The notes beneath the pieces were generated by a model. It had not been told where the DNA came from and ran no database searches. It saw nothing but the letters and a program-made list of their open reading frames with translations. 64,000 nt of DNA from Azospirillum baldaniorum (GTDB taxonomy: Bacteria > Pseudomonadota > Alphaproteobacteria > Azospirillales > Azospirillaceae). The translations under genes were made by a program, and so were the position numbers. The DNA lies in the NCBI RefSeq assembly GCF_003119195.2, contig NZ_CP022253.1, positions 204,001 through 268,000 on the forward strand, written 5' to 3'. Of this stretch, positions 1 through 7,594 are shown piece by piece. The first letter of the stretch is position 1. The number at the start of each line of letters is the position of its first letter.

Positions 1-119
1 CCCGCATCCCCTTTGTGCTTGGCGGCGGGCCTCTGGCGCGGCGCGCGGCGGCGGCGCATAATCGCCTGTCCGCCGCCTTCCGGAGCGGTCCGGAATCCTG
101 TCTGGAGGTCCTTCCCACC

Positions 120-881
120 ATGAACCGCAAGCCGCTGATCGGCGTTCCCGCCTGCGCCCGCATGATGGGCGAGCATCCCTTCCACGTCGTCGGCGACAAG
201 TATGTGCGCGCGGTGTCGGACGGGGCCGGCGGCATGCCGCTGCTGATCCCGGCGCTGGGGACGGCGCTGGACATGGACGACGTGGCCGGACGGCTCGACG
301 GGCTGCTGGTCACCGGAAGCCCGTCGAACGTCGAGCCGCACCGCTACGGCGGGTCACCCAGCGAGCCGGGCACCCTGCACGACCCGGAGCGCGACGACAC
401 CACCCTGCCGCTGATCCGCGCCGCGCTGGAGATGGGCGTGCCGCTGCTGGGCATCTGCCGCGGCTTCCAGGAGTTGAACGTGGCGCTGGGCGGCACGTTG
501 CACCAGCGGGTGCACGAGGTGCCGGGCTACGCCAACCACCGCGAGGACAAGGAGGCGCCGCTGGCCGTGCAGTACGGGCCGTCGCACAGCGTGCGGCTGA
601 CCCCCGGCGGCGTGCTGGAAAGGCTGGCCGGCGGTGCCGCGGCGGTGACCGTCAACTCTCTGCACGGGCAGGGCGTCGACCGGCTGGCCGACGGGCTGAT
701 CGTGGAGGCGATGGCCGAGGACGGGCTGGTCGAGGCGGTGCGGGTGGCGGGGGCTCCGGCCTTCGCGCTGGCCGTGCAATGGCACCCGGAATGGCGGTTC
801 TGGGAGAACCCGCTGTCAGCGGCGATCCTGCGCGCCTTCGGAAGCGCCGCCGCCGACCGGGCGCGACGGCGCCTTTCCTGA
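120..881 (+). CDS. Class I glutamine amidotransferase-like hydrolase (PuuD / peptidase C26 family)
   Basis: The 253-residue product has the class I amidotransferase triad: a nucleophile elbow GICRGF with Cys113 and a C-terminal QWHPEW with His222 and Glu224. The early SNVEPHRYGG segment is typical of gamma-glutamyl-gamma-aminobutyrate hydrolases, which cleave a gamma-glutamyl amide in polyamine breakdown. I chose the ATG at 120 because GGAGG lies about 12 bases upstream and the longer frame to 15 is low-complexity. No polyamine genes lie beside it, so the substrate is open. The family is secure; the exact reaction is inferred. Confidence 0.85.
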   Translation: MNRKPLIGVPACARMMGEHPFHVVGDKYVRAVSDGAGGMPLLIPALGTALDMDDVAGRLDGLLVTGSPSNVEPHRYGGSPSEPGTLHDPERDDTTLPLIRAALEMGVPLLGICRGFQELNVALGGTLHQRVHEVPGYANHREDKEAPLAVQYGPSHSVRLTPGGVLERLAGGAAAVTVNSLHGQGVDRLADGLIVEAMAEDGLVEAVRVAGAPAFALAVQWHPEWRFWENPLSAAILRAFGSAAADRARRRLS

Positions 882-949
882 AAGATGGTTTCAGGACAAT
901 AGATTAGGTCAACAATTGGCGAGTGCCGCGTGCCCAGGATTTGGGCACG
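877..949. terminator. Paired hairpins between convergent genes
   Basis: Two perfect inverted repeats lie between the hydrolase and the convergent MarR gene. CCTGAAA (877-883) pairs with TTTCAGG (889-895), overlapping the hydrolase stop codon. CGTGCCCA (929-936) pairs with TGGGCACG (942-949). Neither is followed by a strong T-run, so a terminator role is inferred from position. Confidence 0.4.
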
Positions 950-969
950 CCGCCCTTACCCCAACGGCT

Positions 970-1464
970 TCAGCCGGCCCGCGAGATGCGGCGGAGGAAG
1001 TCGATGAGCTGCGCCTGCTCCTCGGCCGAGAGATCCTTCACCATGGCCTTGTCATGGGCCTGGATGCGCGGAATCAGCTCGTCCAGCAGCTTCTCCCCTT
1101 CCGGGGACAGGCGGAGCGCGTAGGAGCGGCGGTCGTTGGGCGAGGGCGCCCGGATGACGAGGCCGCGCGACTCGAGCCGGTCGATGACCGCGACCATGGT
1201 CGAACGGTCGATGCCCACCGCCGAGCCCAGGTCGGACTGCGACAAGCCCTCGTTCTCCTTGATCATGATCAGGACGCCGAATTGCCCCGGCGTCATGTCG
1301 TGGGGCGCCACGGCGTTCTGGAAGCTCTGGAACACGGCCACCTGCGCCTTGCGCAGATTGTAGCCGACGAGCTCCGGCAGAGGGCCGAGGGCCATCTTTC
1401 CGGTCTTGCTCGGACGCTGGCGGGTGCGCCGGTCCGAGGGGGTGGGGCGGTCGATGTCGGTCAA
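970..1464 (-). CDS. MarR-family transcriptional regulator
   Basis: A 164-residue winged-helix regulator. The central region reads as MarR recognition helix and wing: LSQSDLGSAVGIDRSTMV, then DRLESRGLVIRAPSPNDRRS, in which the DRRS wing is a family hallmark. The frame opens with TTG at 1464. An ATG at 1395 (MALGPLPELV) would remove a poorly conserved basic tail and may be the true start; neither has a clear Shine-Dalgarno sequence. Its promoter contains a palindrome that probably serves as its own operator. The ligand is unknown. Confidence 0.88.
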   Translation of the reverse strand: MTDIDRPTPSDRRTRQRPSKTGKMALGPLPELVGYNLRKAQVAVFQSFQNAVAPHDMTPGQFGVLIMIKENEGLSQSDLGSAVGIDRSTMVAVIDRLESRGLVIRAPSPNDRRSYALRLSPEGEKLLDELIPRIQAHDKAMVKDLSAEEQAQLIDFLRRISRAG

Positions 1465-1478
1465 CGTGAAAGCCGTCG

Positions 1479-1507
1479 TTTATTGACTAGTCTATTGGTC
1501 GTGTAAA
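1479..1507 (-). promoter_or_regulatory. MarR promoter with embedded palindromic operator
   Basis: On the minus strand TTTACA (complement of 1502-1507) and AATAAA (complement of 1479-1484) are 17 bases apart. Between and overlapping them is the palindrome GACTAGTC (1485-1492), extended with one mismatched pair to 1482-1495. A MarR-type dimer bound there would block RNA polymerase, which suggests autoregulation. Confidence 0.5.
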
Positions 1508-1732
1508 ATGCAGGCAGGTGCCGATTTTGTCAGCAAGAACCACACAATCCGCCTCGTATGCATAGCACCCATTCCCGTTACGCATTGGTTCCGCCCGGAA
1601 GCGGCTCCACCTCTAGCCCTATGAAGTGATCGCGCTCCTGACCCCGGACCCCCCGGAAACAGGCATGCCGGCGCGGTTGCCCGCCGACGGTTCATTCCCC
1701 TGCCGCAGACGGGTTCCGAAAACGGAGCTTCC

Positions 1733-1761
1733 GACGCCCGGTCCCCCCCAGACCGGGCGTC
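1733..1761. repeat. Perfect 11-bp inverted repeat
   Basis: GACGCCCGGTC (1733-1743) pairs exactly with GACCGGGCGTC (1751-1761) across a 7-base loop. It directly precedes the terminator hairpin at 1771 and may be the 3' domain of the candidate small RNA. Confidence 0.6.
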
Positions 1762-1770
1762 TTCGCGCCA

Positions 1771-1800
1771 AAGCCCCGGCCCAACGGCTGGGGCTTTTTT
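1771..1800 (+). terminator. Rho-independent terminator
   Basis: AAGCCCCGGCC (1771-1781) pairs with GGCTGGGGCTT (1786-1796) with one mismatch and runs into six T residues. No plus-strand protein gene lies upstream in this intergenic region, so it probably ends a non-coding transcript. Confidence 0.75.
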
Positions 1801-1861
1801 CTGGTGCTCTTTCCGGTAGGGTGGTTGCCCGAACCGCACCCCTCCGAAAGAAAGGCGCGCC

Positions 1862-2545
1862 ATGGCCTACGCCGTTCCCCTGTGGCCCCAGCCCACCGTT
1901 CCGGTCGCCGGCGGCGATCCGTTCCCGGTCCGCCGCATCTACTGCGTCGGCCGCAACTACGCCGCCCACGCGCGCGAGATGGGCGCCGATCCGGACCGCG
2001 AGCCGCCGTTCTTCTTCATGAAGCCCGCCGACGCCATCGTCGCCGACGGCACGGCCATCCTCTACCCGCCCCGGACCGCCAACCTGCACCATGAGATCGA
2101 GCTGGTCGTGGCCATCGGCACCGGCGGGCGCGACATCCCGGTGGAGCGCGCGCTGGACCATGTCTACGGTTATGGCGTGGGGCTGGACATGACCCGTCGC
2201 GACCTGCAGAACGCGGCGAAGAAGGAAGGCAAGCCCTGGGACATGGGCAAGGGCTTCGACCAGTCCGCCCCCTGCGGCACGCTGCGCCGCGCCGCCGACA
2301 TCGGCCACCCCGACAAGGGCTCGGTGACGCTGTCGGTCAACGGGGAGCTGCGCCAGAAGGGCGATCTGGCCGACCTGATCTGGTCGGTGTCCGAAACGAT
2401 TTCCTACCTGTCGGGTCTGGTCGAGCTTCAGCCGGGCGACCTGATCTACACCGGCACGCCGGAGGGCGTCGGCCCGGTGGTCGCCGGCGACCGGCTGGAA
2501 GGCGCGGTCGAGGGCGTCGGCTCCATCGCCGTCACCATCGCCTGA
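1862..2545 (+). CDS. Fumarylacetoacetate hydrolase family protein
   Basis: At 227 residues this is the short single-domain FAH form, like FAHD1 or fumarylpyruvate hydrolase, which split C-C bonds of acylpyruvates or decarboxylate oxaloacetate with a divalent metal. The metal-site pattern is visible: HHEIEL with Glu78 and Glu80, then [10 protein letters not shown] with Asp109. The C-terminal [11 protein letters not shown] is the conserved substrate-loop motif. The ATG at 1862 follows a GAAAG-type ribosome site. Exonuclease III lies 25 bases downstream and may be co-transcribed. Confidence 0.87.
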   Translation: MAYAVPLWPQPTVPVAGGDPFPVRRIYCVGRNYAAHAREMGADPDREPPFFFMKPADAIVADGTAILYPPRTANLHHEIELVVAIGTGGRDIPVERALDHVYGYGVGLDMTRRDLQNAAKKEGKPWDMGKGFDQSAPCGTLRRAADIGHPDKGSVTLSVNGELRQKGDLADLIWSVSETISYLSGLVELQPGDLIYTGTPEGVGPVVAGDRLEGAVEGVGSIAVTIA

Positions 2546-2570
2546 CATCGGGAATACGGACAACCGGACG

Positions 2571-3365
2571 ATGCGCATCGCCACCTGGAACATCAACTCC
2601 GTCCGCATGCGGATGGACCTGCTGCTGCGCCTCATCGACGAGGCGCAGCCGGACGTCATCTGCCTGCAGGAGACCAAGGTCGTCGACACCGACTTCCCGA
2701 TGGCCCCCCTGGCCGAGAAGGGCTACGTCCACGCCCACATCCACGGGATGAAGAGCTACAACGGCGTCGCCATCCTGTCGAAGCTGCCCTTCGCGTCGCG
2801 CGACGTGCAGCACTGGTGCGGCAAGCAGGACTGCCGCCACGTCTTCGCCGAACTGCCCGGCGGGATCGAGCTGCACAGCGTCTACATCCCGGCGGGCGGG
2901 GACATTCCGGATCCGGAACAGAACGACAAGTTCGCCCACAAGCTTCAATTCGTGGACGAAATGACCGAGTGGTGGACGACCCGGCGCAGCCCGGACCGCC
3001 GCATGGTCATGGTCGGCGACCTGAACATCGCGCCGCTGGAGAACGACGTCTGGAGCCACAAGGAGCTTCTGAAGATCGTCTCCCACACCCCGGTGGAGGT
3101 GGCGAAGCTGACGGCGATGCAGGCGTCCATCGGCTGGGTCGACGCACTGCGCCATTTCGTTCCGCCCACGGAAAAGCTTTACACGTGGTGGAGCTACCGC
3201 GCGAAGGACTGGGCGGCCTCCGACCGCGGCCGGCGGCTGGACCACATCTGGGTCACCCCGCCGCTGAAGGACGCGCTGACCGGCCACCGCGTCCTGCGCG
3301 AGGCCCGCGGCTGGGAGCCCAAGCCCTCCGACCATGTTCCGGTGATGGTCGATCTCGCCGTGTGA
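2571..3365 (+). CDS. xth: Exodeoxyribonuclease III (AP endonuclease)
   Basis: A 264-residue EEP-fold nuclease that cuts DNA at abasic sites in base excision repair. All family motifs are present: WNINS with Asn7, LQETK with Glu34, the VYIPAGGD segment, GDLNIAP with Asp150 and Asn152, and the C-terminal SDHVPV with Asp254 and His255. Length is normal for the family. It follows the FAH gene by 25 bases on the same strand. The symbol rests on family motifs. Confidence 0.93.
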   Translation: MRIATWNINSVRMRMDLLLRLIDEAQPDVICLQETKVVDTDFPMAPLAEKGYVHAHIHGMKSYNGVAILSKLPFASRDVQHWCGKQDCRHVFAELPGGIELHSVYIPAGGDIPDPEQNDKFAHKLQFVDEMTEWWTTRRSPDRRMVMVGDLNIAPLENDVWSHKELLKIVSHTPVEVAKLTAMQASIGWVDALRHFVPPTEKLYTWWSYRAKDWAASDRGRRLDHIWVTPPLKDALTGHRVLREARGWEPKPSDHVPVMVDLAV

Positions 3366-3413
3366 TTTCGCCGTGTGATCTCGCCATGTGATCTCAACGC
3401 GTGATCCGCTGAC

Positions 3414-3998
3414 TCACCGCTCGGTCAGCGGCACGTTCATCGCCACGACCGACGGCGCCCCGTCCTCCGCCACCCGGAAGCGGTGGGCGCAGCCGTCGGT
3501 CAGGCGGTGGGCCGGCTTGCCCACCATGTCCCAGCCGGTGGCCAGCGCGTAGAGCGCCCGCATCACCCCGTTGTGGGCCACCGCCCCGGTCGGCACGCCC
3601 CCGGCGCCCACCTCGGCCAGCCAGGGGATCAGCCGGCTCTGCACGTCGCGCGGGCTTTCGCCACCCGGCGCCCGGAAGTCGAGGCCCATCCGCTCGCGGT
3701 CCGCGGTCAGGGCGCCGCTCGACCGCAGCTCCTCCAGCAGGCGGCCTTCCCATTCCCCCCAGCCCATCTCGACGAGGCGCGGTTCCGGCGCCGGGTCGAG
3801 GCCGAGCAGTCGCGCCGTCTCCCAGGCCCGCCGCTTCGGGCTGGCGACCCAGCGGTAGTCCAGGACGTCCGGCGGCAGCCTCCAGGTGGCGACTCGGGCG
3901 CGGCCTTCGTCGGACAGCGGCTCGTCGATGCCGCCCTGGAGACGGTGCGCGGCGTTCCAGGCGGTCGGCCCGTGGCGCAGGATGATGAGGTCGGTCAT
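3414..3998 (-). CDS. Histidine phosphatase family protein
   Basis: A 194-residue phosphoglycerate-mutase-like phosphatase. The N-terminal RHG motif is at residues 8-10 and supplies the phosphorylated His9. A second catalytic His occurs in AVAHNGVMRAL near the C-terminus, and EMGWGEWEG supplies the conserved acid. Its ATG overlaps the stop of the upstream glycosyltransferase by four bases (ATGA), so the two are translationally coupled. The substrate is unknown; a sugar phosphate would fit the neighbours. Confidence 0.88.
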   Translation of the reverse strand: MTDLIILRHGPTAWNAAHRLQGGIDEPLSDEGRARVATWRLPPDVLDYRWVASPKRRAWETARLLGLDPAPEPRLVEMGWGEWEGRLLEELRSSGALTADRERMGLDFRAPGGESPRDVQSRLIPWLAEVGAGGVPTGAVAHNGVMRALYALATGWDMVGKPAHRLTDGCAHRFRVAEDGAPSVVAMNVPLTER

Positions 3999-5266
3999 GG
4001 GCTCCCTTTCCGAGCGGCGCGCCGGACGACTCCGTCCAGAACCGCCACCGCGTTGCGCAGATCGTGCTCCGCTTCGGCGATGCGGCGCGCGGCCTCGCCG
4101 AAGCGGCGTCGCCTCCCAGGGTCGTCGAGCAGCGCCCGGATGGCGGCGGCGAAGGCCTCGGCGTCGCCCACCGGCGGCAACAGCCCGGTCACCCCGTCGC
4201 GCACCACGTCCGGCACCCCCCCGGTCCGCCCCGCCACCACCGGCAGACCGGCGGCCTGGGCCTCCAGCAGGGCCATGCCGTAAGCCTCGTTCACCGCCGG
4301 CCAGACCATCAGGTCGGCCGCGGCGTAGAGGGCGGTGAGGGCGTCCGAATCCTGCTGGCCGAGGATCAAGACTCCCTCCCCCGCCCAGCTCTCGCGCAAA
4401 CCAAAGGTTTGCGCTGACGCGGCAGGCGGACCTTCGGTCCGCCGAGAGCGGGGGAGGGTTGGGGTGGGGGCAAGTGTGCCTCCCTCGAACAGTGCTTCGA
4501 TCCGAGCGCGGGCGGGGCCGTCGCCGACGATGAGAAGGTGGTGGGGAGGCAAGGCACTTGCCCCCACCCCGCCCCTCCCCCGCTGGGCGGGGGAGGGAGA
4601 GAGGGCTTCCGCCAAAATCTCGTAGGAACGTTCCTTGTCGCCGCCGCGCATCATGCCGACCGTCAGCAGCCACGGAACGTCCGGGTTCAGACCGTAACGC
4701 TCGGCCAGCGCCGCCCGGTGCCGGTCGCGCTCCGCGGCGGCCGCGGCGAAGGGGCACGTGTCGAGGAAGGGGCGCAGCCGCACCAGCCGGTCGGGCGATT
4801 GCAGAAGCGGCAGCACCCCCTCGGCGTCGTGGCCGGCGAGGTTGACGACCGCGGCGGCCTGCCGGATCGCCGCCTCGGCGGCGCGGTGGCCAGCAGCGAA
4901 GGGACCGGCGGCCCGCTTGGCCGCGAAGGACGCCTCAGCCACCACATAGGGGATGCCGAAACGGCGGCAGACCGCCGGACCGATCCAGTCCGGCGCCTTG
5001 TGGTAGAGATGATAGGTGAACCAAAGGTCCGGCGGGTCGTCCCGCCAGCGCGCCGTCAGGCGGTCGGCGCAACGCGCGCCCAGCGCCGCCAGACGCTCCG
5101 CCCGGCCCGGACGGCGCCCGTCGTCCCAGCTGCGCAAGGTGCAGGCCAGCGTCACCCGATGCCCGGCCCCCTCCAAGGCGGCCATCAGCAGCCGAGCCAT
5201 GCGCCGGTCGCCCGAGGGCACCGGGTGGGTCGGGGATTTCAGCGGGGCGTAGAAGGCGATGCGCAT
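3995..5266 (-). CDS. GT4-type glycosyltransferase interrupted in frame by two palindromic repeats
   Basis: A 423-residue GT-B fold enzyme, probably transferring a sugar from a nucleotide donor to an envelope glycan. The C-terminal domain has LLIVGDGPARARIEAL and the donor-site EAYGMALLEA motif followed by GLPVVAG. The ATG at 5266 (MRIAFYAPLK) begins the GT4-like strand. Two stretches, about residues 222-238 and 263-298, are Pro/Gly/Arg-rich and unlike the family. They are encoded by inverted copies of a GC-rich palindromic element at 4555-4600 and 4372-4476. Both copies keep the frame and fall in loops before core beta strands. Its stop overlaps the phosphatase start. Confidence 0.88.
   Translation of the reverse strand: MRIAFYAPLKSPTHPVPSGDRRMARLLMAALEGAGHRVTLACTLRSWDDGRRPGRAERLAALGARCADRLTARWRDDPPDLWFTYHLYHKAPDWIGPAVCRRFGIPYVVAEASFAAKRAAGPFAAGHRAAEAAIRQAAAVVNLAGHDAEGVLPLLQSPDRLVRLRPFLDTCPFAAAAAERDRHRAALAERYGLNPDVPWLLTVGMMRGGDKERSYEILAEALSPSPAQRGRGGVGASALPPHHLLIVGDGPARARIEALFEGGTLAPTPTLPRSRRTEGPPAASAQTFGLRESWAGEGVLILGQQDSDALTALYAAADLMVWPAVNEAYGMALLEAQAAGLPVVAGRTGGVPDVVRDGVTGLLPPVGDAEAFAAAIRALLDDPGRRRRFGEAARRIAEAEHDLRNAVAVLDGVVRRAARKGSP
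4372..4476. repeat. Palindromic repeat element, copy A, inside a coding sequence
   Basis: An outer 11-bp stem CCCTCCCCCGC (4374-4384) / GCGGGGGAGGG (4448-4458) encloses two perfect hairpins: GCGCAAACC/GGTTTGCGC (4394-4414) and GGCGGACC/GGTCCGCC (4425-4443). A GT-rich tail ends in GGGGGCAAGTG. It is translated within the glycosyltransferase on the minus strand. Confidence 0.85.
4555..4600. repeat. Palindromic repeat element, copy B, inverted relative to copy A
   Basis: CACTTGCCCCCACCCC (4555-4570) is the reverse complement of the tail of copy A. It is followed by the same 11-bp stem (4573-4583 / 4587-4597) closed by a 3-base loop. Twenty-seven of 29 positions match copy A in reverse. It lacks the two inner hairpins of copy A. 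Confidence 0.85.
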
Positions 5267-5297
5267 CGCGGCCCCGGCGTCAGGGTGGAAAAAACGC

Positions 5298-6278
5298 TCA
5301 GAACGGGGTCGGTTCCCGCGCGCAGACGACCCGGTTCCGTCCGGCGGCCTTGGCACGGTACAGCGCCTCGTCCGCGCTGGACAGCATGGCGTCCACGTCG
5401 CGCGTCCCGGCCGCGCAGCAGGCGACGCCGATCGACACGGTGAAGCGCACCGTCTCGTCCCCCGCCGGAACGGCGAGTTCGGCCGTGCGGCGGCGGATGC
5501 GCTCCGCCACCATGCGCGCCCCGGCGATGTCGGTCTCCGGCAGCAGGATGGCGAACTCCTCGCCGCCGGTGCGGCCCAGCAGGTCGTTCTCCCGCAGCAG
5601 GGCGCGGCAGGCGGCGGTGAAGGTCCGCAGCGCCTCGTCCCCCACGGCGTGGCCGTGGGTGTCGTTGATGCTCTTGAAATGGTCGAGGTCGAGCATCAGC
5701 AGGGTGACCGGCCGGCCATAGCGGCGGGCGCGGGCCAGTTCCTGCTCCGCCGCTTCGACGAAATGGCGGCGGTTGGACACGCCGGTCAGCGAGTCGGTGA
5801 TCGAGAGCCGGCGCAGCCGCTCCTCCGACTCCTTCAGCGCCGTCACGTCGTTGATCAGCACGTAGATGACCGGCAAGCCGTCCCAGGGCAGGGGCGACAT
5901 GCTGACCTGGACGCAGGTGCGCTGCCCGTCGGTGGACACCATCACCCCATCCTGGCACCGCACCAGCTCCCGCTGGCGCAGGCAGCGCAGGAAAGCGTCC
6001 CGCTGGTCGTCGATGCCCGACTCCTCGACGAAATCCAGGAAATGGCGCCCGACCAGGGCGTCGCCGCTCTGACCCAGGATGCGCGCCGCCTCCTGGTTGG
6101 CGAAGACGATGCCCATTTCCTGATGGATCAACAGCCCGGCGGGCAGCAGGTCGAGCATGTCGCCCAGCTTGCTGCGCGTCAGCGACAGCTCGTGGCTGGT
6201 GGCCACGGCATCGCTGTCGTCGTCGAAGTCGATAAAGGAAAGGATTTCCGGTTCGGGAAAGGCGGACAGAGTCGACAT
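5298..6278 (-). CDS. PAS-domain diguanylate cyclase (GGDEF)
   Basis: A soluble 326-residue protein that should make cyclic di-GMP from GTP. A PAS-like sensor occupies about residues 40-145. The GGDEF domain begins at ITDSLTGVSNRRHF, and the active-site GGEEF is at residues 238-242. An RxxD inhibitory site (REND, 229-232) lies five residues before it, so product feedback is expected. I chose ATG 6278; a TTG at 6299 would add seven residues. It has no transmembrane segment. Its position among glycosyltransferases suggests cyclic di-GMP control of a surface polymer, which is inferred. Confidence 0.92.
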   Translation of the reverse strand: MSTLSAFPEPEILSFIDFDDDSDAVATSHELSLTRSKLGDMLDLLPAGLLIHQEMGIVFANQEAARILGQSGDALVGRHFLDFVEESGIDDQRDAFLRCLRQRELVRCQDGVMVSTDGQRTCVQVSMSPLPWDGLPVIYVLINDVTALKESEERLRRLSITDSLTGVSNRRHFVEAAEQELARARRYGRPVTLLMLDLDHFKSINDTHGHAVGDEALRTFTAACRALLRENDLLGRTGGEEFAILLPETDIAGARMVAERIRRRTAELAVPAGDETVRFTVSIGVACCAAGTRDVDAMLSSADEALYRAKAAGRNRVVCAREPTPF

Positions 6279-6319
6279 GACGTCGCAAAGGTGGAGCAAA
6301 GCCGCACTCTATCCCGTCA

Positions 6320-7594
6320 TCAGCCGCCGTGCAATGCACAGCATCCCCCAAACGGCATAAAGGACGGTCGGCTGTTTCCGGTTGTGAAACGTTCGTGAAG
6401 CCGGTCGATGCCCGAGTCGCTGCCGAAGTCGCGGCGCACCCGCGCGGCACCCGCCGCACCCAGCGCCGCGCGGCGGGCCGGGCCGCGGAGCAGCGACTCG
6501 AGAGCGCCGGCCAGCGCGGCGGGGTCTTCGGGGTCCACCAGCGTGCCGGTGACCCCATCCTCGATCAGTTCGGCCACCGCGGCGGCGCGGGTGGACAGGC
6601 AGGCCAGCCCCTGGCTCTGCGCCTCCATCAGCACGTTGGGCAGGCCGTCGCGGTCGCCGTCGCGCGCGGTGCGGCAGGGCAGGACGAACAGGTCGGCGCG
6701 GCGGTACTGGGCGATCACCGCATCCTGGGCCTTCGCCCCCTGCCAGTCGATCCGCCCCTCCAGCCCCAGCGCCGCCGCCTGCGCCTTCAGCGCGGACAGC
6801 CGGTCGCCGCCGCCGATGTGGGTCCAGCGCCAGTGCAGCCCGGCGGGCAGGCGGGCCAGCGCGTCGAGCAGCAGGTCGAAGCCCTTCTTCTCCACCGCCC
6901 GCCCGACCGACAGCAGCCGCACCGGGTCGGCGGGGTCGGACCCGTCGCGCACCGGGCGCGCGTCCGGCGGGGCGGGGAAACGGCTGAAGTCCAGGCCGTG
7001 GTAGAGCAGGTCCACCCGCTCCGGCTCCGGCGCAAGTTCACGCAGGCGGGCGAGGCCGAGCGCGGTGCAGGTGACACCCCAGCGGGCCTCGGCCAGCTTG
7101 TCCCGCAGGTCCCAGTCCGGCGAGGTCCAGATGTCCTTGGCGTGGGCGGAAAAGCTCCAGGGCAGACCGGTCAGCAGCGCTGCGTAGCGCGCGACGCTGG
7201 CCGGGGTGTGCAGGAAATGGGTGTGCAGCCAGGTGACGTCCGCCGGCAGTTCCGCCGCCAGAACGCAGGCCTGGCCGAAGCGGCGCGCGCGGTTGCGGCT
7301 GGGGTCGCGCCGCAGGTCGGCCAGCCAGGCGGCCCGCGCCGCCGGCCAGCCGGGGCGCCGCCGCGCCGCGCCCAGCGCGCGCAGCACGCGGGCGGGCGCG
7401 TCGTGCAGATATTCGGGCAGATAGGTCACCGGGGCGGTGACGCGGCGGTTCAACTCGTGCACCGCCTTGTCGGTCGGTTGACGCAGGCTGACGATCAGTT
7501 GACGCAACCCCCGCCGTTCCAGCCCCAAAATCTCCTGCGCAATGAAGGTTTCCGACAGGCGGGGCCAGCCCTTCACGATGACGGCAACGGTCAC
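6320..7594 (-). CDS. GT4 glycosyltransferase, WcaL/colanic-acid type
   Basis: A 424-residue GT-B enzyme. The N-terminus VIVKGWPRLSETFIAQEI is the signature of colanic-acid-type (WcaL-like) transferases, and SVGRAVEKKGFDLLLDAL opens the donor domain. DGDRDGLPNVLMEA carries the donor-binding acid. The start is GTG at 7594, where GTGA overlaps the stop of the next upstream gene, so the two are translationally coupled. The sugar and acceptor cannot be read from sequence. Confidence 0.9.
   Translation of the reverse strand: MTVAVIVKGWPRLSETFIAQEILGLERRGLRQLIVSLRQPTDKAVHELNRRVTAPVTYLPEYLHDAPARVLRALGAARRRPGWPAARAAWLADLRRDPSRNRARRFGQACVLAAELPADVTWLHTHFLHTPASVARYAALLTGLPWSFSAHAKDIWTSPDWDLRDKLAEARWGVTCTALGLARLRELAPEPERVDLLYHGLDFSRFPAPPDARPVRDGSDPADPVRLLSVGRAVEKKGFDLLLDALARLPAGLHWRWTHIGGGDRLSALKAQAAALGLEGRIDWQGAKAQDAVIAQYRRADLFVLPCRTARDGDRDGLPNVLMEAQSQGLACLSTRAAAVAELIEDGVTGTLVDPEDPAALAGALESLLRGPARRAALGAAGAARVRRDFGSDSGIDRLHERFTTGNSRPSFMPFGGCCALHGG

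Larger units (their letters stand above)
1592..1800 (+). ncRNA. Candidate small RNA with 6S-like fold
   Basis: No protein is supported in 1508-1861. The segment can fold as one long rod. A closing stem pairs CGGAAGCGGCTCC (1596-1608) with GGAGCTTCCG (1724-1733), with a 3-nt bulge. Inside are a large open bubble and an inner stem (CCTG/CAGG and GCGC/GCGC). That is the general shape of 6S RNA, the RNA polymerase-binding regulator. A further 11-bp hairpin and a rho-independent terminator follow. No primary-sequence match was tested and no convincing promoter was found, so the identity is tentative. Confidence 0.35.

Noticed and set aside
1592..1800. Signal recognition particle RNA
   Set aside because: The conserved GGAAGCA-type apical loop region of bacterial SRP RNA is not present in the right context.
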